DNA of 64,000 bases. Source: Zygaena filipendulae (Eukaryota > Arthropoda > Insecta > Lepidoptera > Zygaenidae). The stretch lies in the NCBI GenBank assembly GCA_907165275.2, contig OU015651.1:13662501-13726500 (forward strand), given 5' to 3'. The position numbers and the translations under genes are program-made. Below the pieces are notes generated by a model, which made no database searches, was not told the DNA's origin, and worked only from the letters and a program-made list of their open reading frames with translations. Below are positions 33,801 through 42,091 of the stretch, in pieces (the first letter of the stretch is position 1; each line of letters starts with the position of its first letter).

Positions 33801-35416
33801 TATCCGGGGGAGTATGCCTGAACGATTATCTATTGGAGGGCCCGGACCTGCTGGAGGATTTGCCAGGAATACTTTTCCGGTTCAGAGAGGGCGAGGTCGC
33901 TGTGACCGCTGACATACAGGAAATGTTCCTGAGAATAAGGATACGAAGGGAGGATCAGCCGGCGCAACTATTCTTGTGGCGGGGGGAGAATCGTAGTAAA
34001 GCCCCTAGTACATTCATAATGCGCTCGCTCATCTTCGGAGCATCGAGCTCACCATTCTTGGCACATAGTGTACGGAACAGGAACGCCATAGATTATGAAA
34101 AAAGCCATCCTCGAGCTTATAACGCCATCACCAAGAGTCATTACATGGACGACTTTGTGGAGAGCTTCGCCAGCGAAGAAGAAGCACTCAAAACAGTAAA
34201 TGAGGTAACGGAAGTGCATTCCCACGCGAACTTTCGACTGCGAGGCTGGAGCACAAACCGTACGGCTGTTTTGAAGGACATCGCAAAAGAGCTTTGGAGT
34301 TCAGCGATTACTCAACTGGGCCCCAACGATAAGATCTTGGGACTGTACTGGGATGCTAGTCGAGACCGTTTGGGATTCAATACAGCGCTGCATAGGGTAC
34401 CTATGTCGGTGCGAAATCGTGAACGAGCGCCAACGAAGAGAGAGGCTTTGAGCGCTGTTATGTCATTATACGACCCGCTAGGTCTGCTAAGTCATTTCAC
34501 GATTAACGCTAAAATTATTCTGCAGCAGCTGTGGAAGATAGAATTAGGCTGGGATGAGCCACTACCGGAAAAGGAAGCAGAAGACTTTGACTGCTGGATG
34601 AGAGGACTAACAGACGTCTCAGGTCTACGATTACCCAGAACATATTTCTCGGGAACGTTCGAAGAGCTCCAATTACACGTGTTCACCGACGCTAGTGAGC
34701 AAGCGTACGCGACAGCTGCTTACTGGCGGGTGAAGTACGAGGATCGAATAGAAACAACATTGGTAGCGGCCAAAGCTAAGGTAGCACCAAAGAAATCGCA
34801 GACTATGCCGCGAATGGAGTTACAAGCTGCTTTGATCGGTACGAGATTAGCGGAAGCAGTAAAAAAAGGGCATCGAGTCCGGCCAGTAAGAACCGTATTC
34901 TGGACTGACTCGACAACAGTCCTGCACTGGATAAGGAAGGACGCCAAGAAATACACGCCGTTCGTCGCTCATAGACTAGGAGAGATAGCCGAAAGCACAT
35001 CTCCTGACCAGTGGAGATGGGTTCCAACGACCGATAATGTAGCAGACGAGGCCACTCGATTGAATCTGGAGATCAGCCTAAATTCGGGAGAACGATGGTT
35101 CACCGGTCCGACATTTCTCAAGGAGGAAGAAAACAAGTGGCCCCAAGAGAATCAAAATCAGGAACCTTGGACAGAGGAAGATGCGCACGATGATGTTTAC
35201 ACTGTAACGGAACCAACAAGATCCTGCCTGCCAGAGGTGGGCCGGTTCTCTAAGCACGAGAGGTTAATAAGAGCAACGGCAAGGCTGTTTCAGTACCTCG
35301 ACAACCTGGCTCGACTGGTACGTAGACAGCCAAAAAGGGATTTGGAGCTTCAAGACTTGCAGCGGGCGGAACTTGAAAGCCGTGCATTTGGAACTAGTGT
35401 CGTCACTATCGACTGA
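30884..35416 (+). CDS. BEL/Pao gag-pol polyprotein (gag, protease, RT, RNase H), 1,510 aa
   Basis: Residues 1-310 are a charged gag N-terminus with a helix rich in Arg/Glu/Gln (about 125-180). About 315-470 is a DUF1759-like gag block (VELPIFTGAKGEWLPFKAAY). Zinc knuckles: CPCCGGNH near 543 and CFKCLGLKHQRRSC near 577. The protease has LLDEGSTITLID near 667, with DEG in the DTG/DSG place. RT covers about 880-1130, with YMDD near 1086. RNase H has HVFTDASEQA near 1265, MPRMELQAA near 1306 and FWTDSTTVLHW near 1339. After RNase H the frame enters an integrase-leading segment (LQDLQRAELE), then stops out of phase at 35416. The ATG at 30884 is the first in this frame after the leader arrays. No stop or frameshift before RNase H, consistent with a young copy. 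Together the parts would package, reverse-transcribe and process the element RNA, but no functional integrase is supplied in this frame. Confidence 0.9.
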   Translation: MVVTRSQGEAATTRAEKKGTRNSTRHRSYEELSAAASVSTRERELHRAGNGTSADREAPPVDTATTTVADVPPQQVTASATESDQQIIQATEVSAANDRPAAVNTNRTFANIEHRPTSPSRSQMTASSVQSRIREAKRAAREKLARRQLELRLQMETELMQANLADEIEQIRSIGSQLSEDPQDRVDDWLRNSMTVEEPIAEPARNNRTSSNEPLARRGEERPEYEVPQEQETGEESGGHKHDRVSLSVPLSPPPHRSMKIPSSRRVNDYEVTRRDRSPSPWTLDRRIEKLTTVMEAIAKPWEQPRGELRRPLRQAVELPIFTGAKGEWLPFKAAYANSTKLYMIPPLENLARLQTCVRGEARGVVAALLYTAQDPDQIMNTLGQKYGSPDTIIRGALEDLRKLAPPGPTAEDQNSFAIRVQGIVAIIESADPEYLRNNTLVPEITEKLPFSTIRRWCDYADRHRDDGVAEVVLMARFLSEEATTAQKYHRQVYKPIGRRDAALPPQQPTAGRKLANARSSDRRPADGKPAAQIYMTTTENRRPCPCCGGNHQIPKCPKIKAMDSDARWKWAKETHVCFKCLGLKHQRRSCPAKSCGVEECTQPHHPLLHVFRPKAQTSTTEARPDTLRAPNHEDVLSIAVPETGGVLLKVCPVAVHGPQGWIDTYALLDEGSTITLIDEELADSIGASGDVAPLRMNGIQGTAEEQDSRRIRISIKGSDDRENTQYSIVARTVKGLQLRQQNVPWQQVRHFRHLKGMKEACIRDAKPRLLIGTDNWHLMVTSEVRVGKTHQPAAARTKLGWVIYGCIPRFVSSGEDTVLHISTSGPQCRSPSNEQLDALIREHHRIDSLGITAVVKTSPADQRAIDLFNKTARRLDDQFEVGLPWREEDMRMPSNYGAAYRRLLSIERKMDRDPKYKQQYTAQIQNLLEKGYAEPCEEDTAEHPRRWFLPHFGVKNPNKPEKLRLVFDAAAVSGGVCLNDYLLEGPDLLEDLPGILFRFREGEVAVTADIQEMFLRIRIRREDQPAQLFLWRGENRSKAPSTFIMRSLIFGASSSPFLAHSVRNRNAIDYEKSHPRAYNAITKSHYMDDFVESFASEEEALKTVNEVTEVHSHANFRLRGWSTNRTAVLKDIAKELWSSAITQLGPNDKILGLYWDASRDRLGFNTALHRVPMSVRNRERAPTKREALSAVMSLYDPLGLLSHFTINAKIILQQLWKIELGWDEPLPEKEAEDFDCWMRGLTDVSGLRLPRTYFSGTFEELQLHVFTDASEQAYATAAYWRVKYEDRIETTLVAAKAKVAPKKSQTMPRMELQAALIGTRLAEAVKKGHRVRPVRTVFWTDSTTVLHWIRKDAKKYTPFVAHRLGEIAESTSPDQWRWVPTTDNVADEATRLNLEISLNSGERWFTGPTFLKEEENKWPQENQNQEPWTEEDAHDDVYTVTEPTRSCLPEVGRFSKHERLIRATARLFQYLDNLARLVRRQPKRDLELQDLQRAELESRAFGTSVVTID

Positions 35417-36161
35417 TTCCGCCATCATGGCCATCAGGAGGATGGCCGCCAGAAGAGGATGGCCGAGGATCATTTATAGTGATAACGGCACCAACTTTCG
35501 TGGGGCCGATGCTGAACTCCGGAAGGCATTCAATGAGTGGGAGCCTGAGTTAAAGAATTTCGCTCTCCAGCATCGAATTGACTGGAGATTCATCCCCCCT
35601 GGGGCGCCAAATCAAGGAGGCGCCTGGGAGCGATTGGTGCGCTCGGTCAAGACGGCGCTTGGCTCGGCTCTCGACGCGCAAGCACCTAAAGAGGAAGTCT
35701 TGCGGACTGTGCTCACAGAAGCGGAGCATTCTGTGAACTCCCGTCCGCTCACGTATGTGCCAGTAGGGCCCGACGACGATGAAGCTCTGACTCCGAACCA
35801 CTTCCTCTTAGGTTCACCGAGCGGACTACCAACAACCGGCACCTGCAAACTCGCGGATAGAAGGGCTTGGAGAGCAAGTCAGGCTCTTGCGGACGCGTTC
35901 TGGGGGCGGTGGGTACGCGAATACCTACCCAATCTGGTGCCCAGAGGAGTTTCCGAGGACCCACGACACAAGAACCTTCGGGAAGGCGACGTCGTGATTA
36001 TCGCCGATCCGAGCATGCCAAGAAATGTATGGCCGCGGGGAATCGTCGAGCGAGTCTACCCTGGGCCAGACGGTGGAGTCCGAAGCGCCGACATCAGGAC
36101 ACGGGGAGGAGTGTTCCGGCGCCCAAAATCGAGACTGGCAGTCCTCCCGGTTGAGGAGTGA
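35373..36161 (+). pseudogene. BEL integrase fragment: core without first Asp, plus C-terminal domain
   Basis: The frame overlaps the end of gag-pol by 44 nt and is +1 relative to it. It opens KAVHLELVSSLSTDSAIMAI, which in BEL integrases lies well inside the catalytic core, past the first Asp. IIYSDNGTNF gives the second Asp (residue 37) and PNQGGAWERLVRSVK the Glu (residue 86). Then come SVNSRPLTY, TPNHFLLG and a C-terminal domain with LREGDVVIIADPSMPRNVWP and GVFRRPKSRLAVLPVE. The HHCC zinc domain and the first catalytic Asp are missing between LQRAE in the upstream frame and this point. An internal deletion that also shifts frame is the simplest reading. No ATG starts it. The product cannot be a working integrase. 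Confidence 0.85.
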
Positions 36162-36184
36162 GGCTTCGACGGGGAGTCTTCGCC

Positions 36185-36193
36185 GGGGGGAGA
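36185..36193 (+). promoter_or_regulatory. Polypurine tract of the BEL element
   Basis: GGGGGGAGA immediately before the 3' LTR (one C between), the expected plus-strand primer. Confidence 0.8.
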
Positions 36194-36194
36194 C

Positions 36195-36658
36195 TGTTAC
36201 GGACAGCCAGCCGATTTGGGCGAGGATGTGCGTGACGGGCGCCGTAGTATAAGATTTAGAATAAGACTTAGATATAGATTATAGACATTAAGTGATTAGT
36301 AATTATTATAGGAATAAACAAAACTCGACCTTGGGGCCCGCCCGCTAGTAGAAAGACACATGCCATCTCGTTCACTCACTCTAGCTAAGCTTGTTAGAAA
36401 GAGTGAGGTGATAAAGAAGGGGATGGCATGGTTGCCGGTGGGAGATTACGTATACCTACCTGCTTGTCTATAAATAGTTGAACATTCGGTTCACTCGTCC
36501 ATTTTGCCATTCGCGCGGCGGCGGGCCACAAGGGAGCAGGAAGTCAAGACCAGTGCAGTGTTATTATTTCCAACTCCCCACGTTCTAACCTCAAAGTTAA
36601 CCTATTAATACAGTCCACAACAATCGTAGTCAGGGAAAAGGCGAAAGTGTCGCCTACA
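36195..36658 (+). repeat. BEL 3' LTR (464 bp)
   Basis: No difference from the 5' LTR found on reading both through. Followed by TAACC 36659-36663, the right target duplication. Confidence 0.92.
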
Positions 36659-36775
36659 TAACCTATATTAAAACAAAGTGCGATCGATTCGCTAGTTGAT
36701 TCTGAGCAAACTACTTTCTAGTTTTCAGTTAATTCATTAACACGTTGTATAAATAAACGTCTTTACATCTATATA

Positions 36776-37158
36776 AGGTGTGGTAAAATTAGCTGCAAAT
36801 ATTTTCAGGGATAAAAGTATATAAACATGTGCATAAAAAAAAAGATTCGCCGCTCAATCGCTTTATACAGACATTGCCATGCGCTGGTATCTTAAGATCA
36901 ATGACCTCCATCGTCGCCCGATCGAGATTACCAGGTGGTGCATCGCTCGCTATGTGCGTGGCGCATGCCTTGTATAATATGTTTTAGTCAGTTACGTGTA
37001 TTGTGTACATTGTGAATTTAGTTGTAATGTTTTTTTCAATAAATTTATTTACCTCATATTCTAAAAAACTACCAAACTTATAATTTTTTCGCTTATCCTG
37101 TTTGTAATAACGTATACTTTCAGTCCAGAATATATTTGCAGTTAATTTTACCACATCT
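36776..37158. mobile_element. MITE L with 33-bp termini (about 383 bp)
   Basis: Left AAGGTGTGGTAAAATTAGCT then GCAAATATTTTC. Right GAATATATTTGCAGTTAATT then TTACCACATCTT. TATA lies on both sides, so a TA duplication fits. The interior has a GC-rich patch (GACCTCCATCGTCGCCCGAT, GGTGGTGCATCGCTCGC) unlike the flanks. It lies 28 bp from the right edge of MITE B. Confidence 0.65.
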
Positions 37159-37730
37159 TATACACGTTTTTGTCACACTTTTAATAAAAATCTGCGTCTT
37201 AAAAGCTTGTTTTTACTTTAATCTTTTTATCATTTCAACACGGAAACTGCATGAGACTTTTTATCCCCAAAATTTGGAAAATATACTGTTTTAACTCATT
37301 CTGTTTATTATAATTGTCATTATTAAAATAATCCTCTCACTATATAATCCCTGCTGCGGGCTTATTCGAGCAAAACAAATTTAGATAATGCCTTAATTAC
37401 GCGAGTTGTGTACTCAGTTGTACGTACACGTCAGTTTGTGCTACTCTCATCTGTGTTTGCTCTATAAATTTAGTGAGCACGGTAAACAAGCACTTGTATA
37501 TTCTGCTTGAGTGTAGAGATACGTTCTGCAACTAATATGAGCGAGGGAGAGAGCCGGCACAAAGAAAGATTTTTTTTTTTTTTAAATATAAACAAGCTTC
37601 ATCATGTGTGATGAAAGGTAACTAATTATCCTCCTAAAAAGTATCGTAATTCAAAATGGGTCCAGTAGTTATAGAAATTATACTGTCAACAACAAACCAA
37701 CAAACGTTGTCATTTTATAAGTACAAAACT
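37159..37730. other. Unassigned AT-rich stretch
   Basis: Nothing supported. Confidence 0.5.
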
Positions 37731-37975
37731 ACCTGTTCCTCGCGGTTTCACCCGCGATAATTTCGGAGATCCCGAGGAAATTCCGGGATAAAAATACATC
37801 TCCTACTTTTTTGTACCTCTGACAAAGTGTAGTAAGTATGCAAAATTTAATACAGGTTCACCCGCATTTTTTCGGAGTTCCCGCGGGAATCCTGAGATAT
37901 AAAATACCCTATGTCCGTTTATGTAACCCCTGACAACGTGTGTTCAAAATTTCATGATGATCGGTCGAGCTAGTA
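37731..37975 (-). repeat. Two tandem Helitron-like fragments
   Basis: Two successive 3' modules in the same orientation: CCTCGCGGTTTCACCCGCGA at 37738, and TTCACCCGCATTTTTTCGGA with TTCCCGCGGGAATCCTGAGA from about 37857. Confidence 0.55.
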
Positions 37976-38029
37976 GCATGTCTTAATTTGGAGATCAATC
38001 TTACATTGGCTTCATTTTGGCATCTTTTT

Positions 38030-38220
38030 TTTTATGTCATAGGGGGCAAACGGGCAAGTGGTACACCTGATGGTAAGTGATTACCGCCGCCCATGGACAT
38101 CTGCAACACCAGAAGGCATGCAGGTGCGTTGCCTAGCTGGAATGGGGATGGGAACTGGCTTTCAAGTGGGGCTGCCGGAACACACCGTTAGGTGCTTGGC
38201 GAAAAATAACCTCTAAAATC
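38030..38220. repeat. Lepidopteran interspersed repeat (GATGGTAAGTGATTACCGCC block)
   Basis: GGGGCAAACGGGCAAGTGG, CACCTGATGGTAAGTGATTA, CGCCGCCCATGGACATCTGC and GCATGCAGGTGCGTTGCC. I recognise this run as high-copy in moth and butterfly genomes; class not determined. Confidence 0.5.
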
Positions 38221-38765
38221 TGGATCAAAGTTGCTCCTTCAAAAGCGTAGAGAGCACGACACCGTCATATTGGACGTGCTTTATGCAGTCCTAGTAGCAA
38301 ATAGTTATAGTTTAAGAGCACGACAATGTTCCTTTTGAGTAGTTTGTCGTGTTATATCGCGTTGCGTCGGGGTTTTACGAGGTGAGATAGTAAAACTTAC
38401 ACGCGCCGCGCCGTTGCTACGAAGTTATGAACTGTATAAAATGTAAAGAAAACCTAATCATTGAGGCAAGTGAAGAATGTTTATGTTGCACTTCAAACAC
38501 ATTTTGCTGTCGGGTAAGTTGTTTTTTTAGACTTCATCATAATCTCTTAACCCACCCTCGCCTACACGCCTCTGAAATATGAAATTGAAATAGTACATTG
38601 TAAATAGAGAGCATAAAACGTGTTATTTTAAAACGGTAAAAGACGAGGCTTATATTATTTGAGTGAAGAGTATAAATTGATTTTATGGCCGAGTGTTTGA
38701 TTTTATACATTCTGCATTTATTTCCCTGGTCAGGAAATAAATATGTGAAATGACTACATAGTATA

Positions 38766-38960
38766 AACAAAGTCGCTTCCCGCTGTCTGTCTGTCCCTAG
38801 GTATAACTTAGATCTTTAAAACTATACGCAACGGATTTTCATGCGGTTTTCTATAATAGATAGAGTGATTCATGAGGAAGGTTTATATATCTTTATTTTA
38901 TACTGGAATCCCCGCGGGAATTCCGAAATTACCGTATGTGACACCGCGGGGGACAGCTAG
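38766..38960 (+). repeat. Helitron-like copy, divergent 5' body
   Basis: (TCTG)n start, body TTCATGCGGTTTTCTATAAT as in the repeat at 23703, then the usual 3' module and CTAG 38957-38960. Confidence 0.55.
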
Positions 38961-39469
38961 TTTTAAATAATTCGCAATATCTAATTTTGATAACTGCCTT
39001 TTTAATCCAACCATCATACACATTACACAAGAACTTACGTAGCTATTTATGAAGTGAATTAAAGTTTTATAAATAAATTAAAAATTCTGCCCGCGGAAAC
39101 TCCACTTAAATTTAATTTGAGATGTTTTTGTAAACAAAACTAACAATGCAAATACAATTTTACATTTCGCCCCGTCAGGAAGAGCTTTTTCACAAAGTTT
39201 AAAGCGCAAATAAGATTTATTCGAACCCCAACGAGTCTGTGTGACATTTATTATGTCGTTAACTCTTGTAACTGTTTTTAATATATTCTGATAACTTTAT
39301 ACTAATTTTATTAATGCTGTAATAGTGTTGAAAAATGTGTAGGTATTTAGTTAATATCTAGACCTAAATAAAATTTAAGTGTCTGTTTCTAATTTCAAAT
39401 TGACAGCTTTTCACTAAATGCATGCGAAATTATATACGGTACTTACATCAAAAAATAAATTTGTAAAAT

Positions 39470-39646
39470 TTTTCAGTGTGTCTGTCTGTTTGTTCCGGTT
39501 AATCTCTGAAACGGCTAGATCGATTATAACGGGACTTTCACTGGCAGATAGCTCATGTTATGAGAAGTAACTTAGACTACTTTTTATTCCGAAATTCCCG
39601 CGGGATCTCTGAAATTAACGCGGGTCAAATCACGGGGCACAGCTAG
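39470..39646 (+). repeat. Helitron-like copy
   Basis: GTGTGTCTGTCTGTTTGTTC start, hairpin GCGGGTCAAATCACGGGGC and CTAG 39643-39646. Confidence 0.55.
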
Positions 39647-39900
39647 TATGACAATAATAACAGTATCACTGGCATTCTATTTTTCAAGGCAGCAAACAAT
39701 GATCAAGGATCAACGGTAAAATATCTGAAAAATAATCGAGAAAATTAAATTCAAAGTACCTAAGATATAATTTTTATAAATAAATGAATGTTATTAATAA
39801 TTAAATAAGACACAGAAAGGAAATTTTGTACCTATTCATTCTTAATAAAATAAAATAAATAGAAACTCACTTTGAATATGACTATCAAAATTATATACGA

Positions 39901-40108
39901 CTAGTTGTGCCTCGCGGTTTCACCCGCGTTAATTTCAGAGTTCCCGCGGGAATTCCGAGAACAAAGTACCCAATGTATTAATCTGATGTATAAGCTATAT
40001 TATTGTAAAGCTTCATTTAAATCCATTCTGTAGTTTTTGCGTGAAAGTGTAACAAACATCCATCCATCCGTACTTAAAAACTTTCGCGTTTATAATATTA
40101 GTAATATT
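39901..40108 (-). repeat. Helitron-like copy, full length
   Basis: CTAG 39901-39904, hairpin CTCGCGGTTTCACCCGCG, (CATC)n, ending TATAATATTAGTAATATT. Close sister of the copy at 10200. Confidence 0.65.
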
Positions 40109-40157
40109 GTTTGCGCATTGCATTCCCATTCTATTAGTGTACGAGTACCTATTTCTA

Positions 40158-40400
40158 TTTTATAACTGAAATATTTATTTATTTATATATTTAAACTTTA
40201 TGCACATCATGGTACAAAAGGCGGACTTAATGCCACAGTGGCATTCTCTGCCAGTCAACCTTCAGGTAGTACAGAGAGCTCACTTGGCGGTGCATTTACG
40301 ATATATATTTAGATAAAAACTTACATAGATATAGATACTCACATACATACATACATACATACATACATACATACATACACATATACATACATACATATAT
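40158..40400 (-). repeat. Non-LTR 3' end with (ATAC)n microsatellite
   Basis: Mirror of 27650-27872: (ATTT)n side first, then GGCGGACTTAATGCC, GAGCTCACTTGGCGGTGC, and a (CATA)n run at about 40343-40395. The minus reading frame at 40339-40623 includes this microsatellite and is not called. Confidence 0.55.
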
Positions 40401-40711
40401 GTATACATAAACACATACATGCATAATTACACACATATCTACATAAATACGAAGCATCGAAGCGAATATCCCTGAAAGGTTGTTTTTCAGCGGACTTCAG
40501 TTTCAGCGGCGCTCGGCGCCTGGCTGCATTCGCAGTAAACTTCTGTTTCCACCGGGACGACAGGTGTCCGAAACGATAAAGTTTGTAATCCGGCAGGTAG
40601 GTAGGTACTAGAGCGGGAAACATTTAAAGGATTTCGACGATTAATCGACGAAATTTGGTCGTCCGGGGGCGGTGTATTGGTAAATACTTGTGTCTTAAAT
40701 TAATACAAGTA
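40400..40711. other. Unassigned stretch, GC-richer than its surroundings
   Basis: 40450-40620 is relatively GC-rich (CAGCGGCGCTCGGCGCCTGG) and lies open in a minus frame (YKLYRFGHLSSRWKQKF), but I recognise no family and see no splice support. Confidence 0.4.
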
Positions 40712-40812
40712 GGGTAAAACCCGGATAGTTGCCACACGTTTCGAAATCATTTTATATCTCCCAGTAGGTACATAAATCAAAATATTTTATTTTTTAAACT
40801 GGCAATTACTTT

Positions 40813-40817
40813 GGTTC
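40813..40817. repeat. Target-site duplication GGTTC (left) of the gypsy element
   Basis: GGTTC here and at 54159-54163. The intact MITE copy has a single TTTGGTTCTTTATC at the same place. Confidence 0.85.
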
Positions 40818-40938
40818 TGTGACGTCAATGAAACACGGCAGCTAACGACAGACTATTTAATTAATGCATACAAAACACAGTTACCCTCTAGATACAATAA
40901 ATACCTATCAATACTAATTTAAACCTACCTTCTTTACA
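40818..40938 (-). repeat. Gypsy 3' LTR (121 bp)
   Basis: Plus-strand reading TGTGACGTCAATGAAACACG to CCTACCTTCTTTACA. It matches the LTR at 54038-54158 at every base by eye. TGACGTCA lies at its edge. Confidence 0.88.
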
Positions 40939-40950
40939 TCTTCTCCTCCC
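40939..40950 (-). promoter_or_regulatory. Polypurine tract of the gypsy element
   Basis: Minus strand GGGAGGAGAAGA directly abuts the 3' LTR. Confidence 0.8.
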
Positions 40951-41077
40951 TAGGTTACAAAGTAATATTTAAACAAATGAGACTTATAATTATATATTAT
41001 CTTAGAAATACATTAGGTTTTAATATGCTAAATATAACTATGATTACTACATGTTATTTCTACACTAAATCATTTTA

Positions 41078-42082
41078 CTAGCGTACCAAACGTTTGGCTC
41101 TATTGATGGCACGTAGTGCTCGGGCTGACACACCAGGCGGTGGCGACGCCTGGGTTGTCTCCGGAGCCGGCTCCCGGTCGCTCTGCGGGGGCCCGTCATC
41201 CGCCGCTGTCGCGCGCGGAGAGCTAACTTGCTCCGGCGGCTCTGGTCCGGTAGTTACACCGGAGCCGTCCGGGGAATTATGGGTATCGTCATCGACTCCG
41301 GAAATGTTTACGTTGCCTTCTACATCCTGCCCGCCTGTAGTTGTTCGCGCTAGAGAAAACCTATTATTGTTACCGGCCGGGGCAGCTGACGCCATCAGCT
41401 GATCCGCGTGTCTTCGCCATTGCGTACCGTTCCCTATGTCGACATTGTATGATACCGGGCCTGTTCTCTTGCTTACGGTACCGACAGCCCACTTTTCCCC
41501 CCTCACCGAGTAGTCGCGCGCGAACACCGTGTCCCCTACCTCGAAATCTCGCGCGGCTGCCGGTCCGTGGCGCACTTGCCGCTCTTGTGCGGCGCGCACC
41601 ACGGCTCCTACGTCGGGGCGGAGGGCGTCGAGGCGGCTGCGCAACCGTCGACCCTGAAGCGCTACGCTCGGGGATATACCTGTCGTAGCGTGTGGACAGT
41701 TACGGTACTTGAATAAAAATTTATTTAAAGCCGCGTTAATATCATCACCTTCATACTGTGCCCTTTTAATCGCTTTCTTAATAGTTTTTACTGCGTTCTC
41801 AGCCGCGCCGTTTGCCTGCGGTCTGTAGGGGGCCGAAGTAATATGTTTCACACAATTTTTATCACAAAATTCTTTAAATTCCCGTGACGAAAAAGGTGGG
41901 CCGTTGTCTGTTACGAGCTGCGATGGTAAACCGAAACGCGCGAATATACTTCTACACACATTAATAGTCGTACGTGCATCTGTACTTTTCATTGGTAAAG
42001 CCTCTATCCACTTAGAGTGCGCGTCAACTAAAATAAGGTACCGTATTCCTCCCGTATCTCCAAAGTCCGCGTGCACGCGCTG
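41078..42082 (-). pseudogene. Gypsy integrase, 3' part: DDE core and C-terminal domain
   Basis: The gypsy-derived frame resumes at HHPWQRVHADFGD, next to the foldback's left edge, and runs to a stop at 41078. First Asp in VHADFGD, second in VTDNGPPFSS, Glu in PQANGAAENAVKTIK: spacing D-x52-D-x35-E, the DD35E pattern of retroviral-type integrases. Then FLFKYRNCPHATTGISPSV and a C-terminal SH3-like segment (FEVGDTVFARDY, WAVGTVSKRTGPVSYNV). The last 90 residues are Pro/Asp/Thr-rich and end ALRAINRAKRLVR. The 48 bases upstream that keep the frame open come from the foldback and its flanking TSD, so no natural start exists here. The catalytic residues are all present, so the gene was probably intact until the foldback inserted. 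Confidence 0.85.
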
Positions 42083-42091
42083 CCACGGATG
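42083..42091. repeat. 9-bp target-site duplication (left) of the foldback
   Basis: CCACGGATG here and at 51813-51821. Read on minus, both copies encode the HPW of a single gypsy integrase motif, which appears twice only because of the insertion. Confidence 0.88.

Larger units (their letters stand above)
29204..36658 (+). mobile_element. BEL/Pao LTR retrotransposon, 7,455 bp, internally deleted
   Basis: Two 464-bp LTRs (TG...CA), a 5-bp target duplication, tRNA-like primer site, tandem-repeat leader of about 1.2 kb, a gag-pol frame (30884-35416), an out-of-phase integrase frame (35373-36161) and a polypurine tract. Domain order gag, zinc knuckles, Asp protease, RT, RNase H, integrase in one polyprotein is that of BEL/Pao, with the DUF1759/DUF1758-like blocks typical of that group. 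The integrase zinc domain and first Asp are deleted. No envelope gene. Confidence 0.92.
28955..36747. mobile_element. MITE family B, copy split by the BEL element
   Basis: Left piece 28955-29203 and right piece 36664-36747 reassemble to a 333-bp relative of 5629-5975. Ends are CAACGTGTTAATGAATTAAC and GTTAATTCATTAACACGTTG with TA on each side. The break lies at TAACC, duplicated on both sides of the LTR element. Confidence 0.8.

Noticed and set aside
40339..40623. 94-codon minus-strand gene
   Set aside because: A third of it is the (ATAC)n microsatellite. The rest is suggestive but has no motif or splice evidence.
41094..41688. Plus-strand frames opposite the gypsy integrase
   Set aside because: Shadows of the minus-strand integrase C-terminal region, whose GC-rich codons lack antisense stops.
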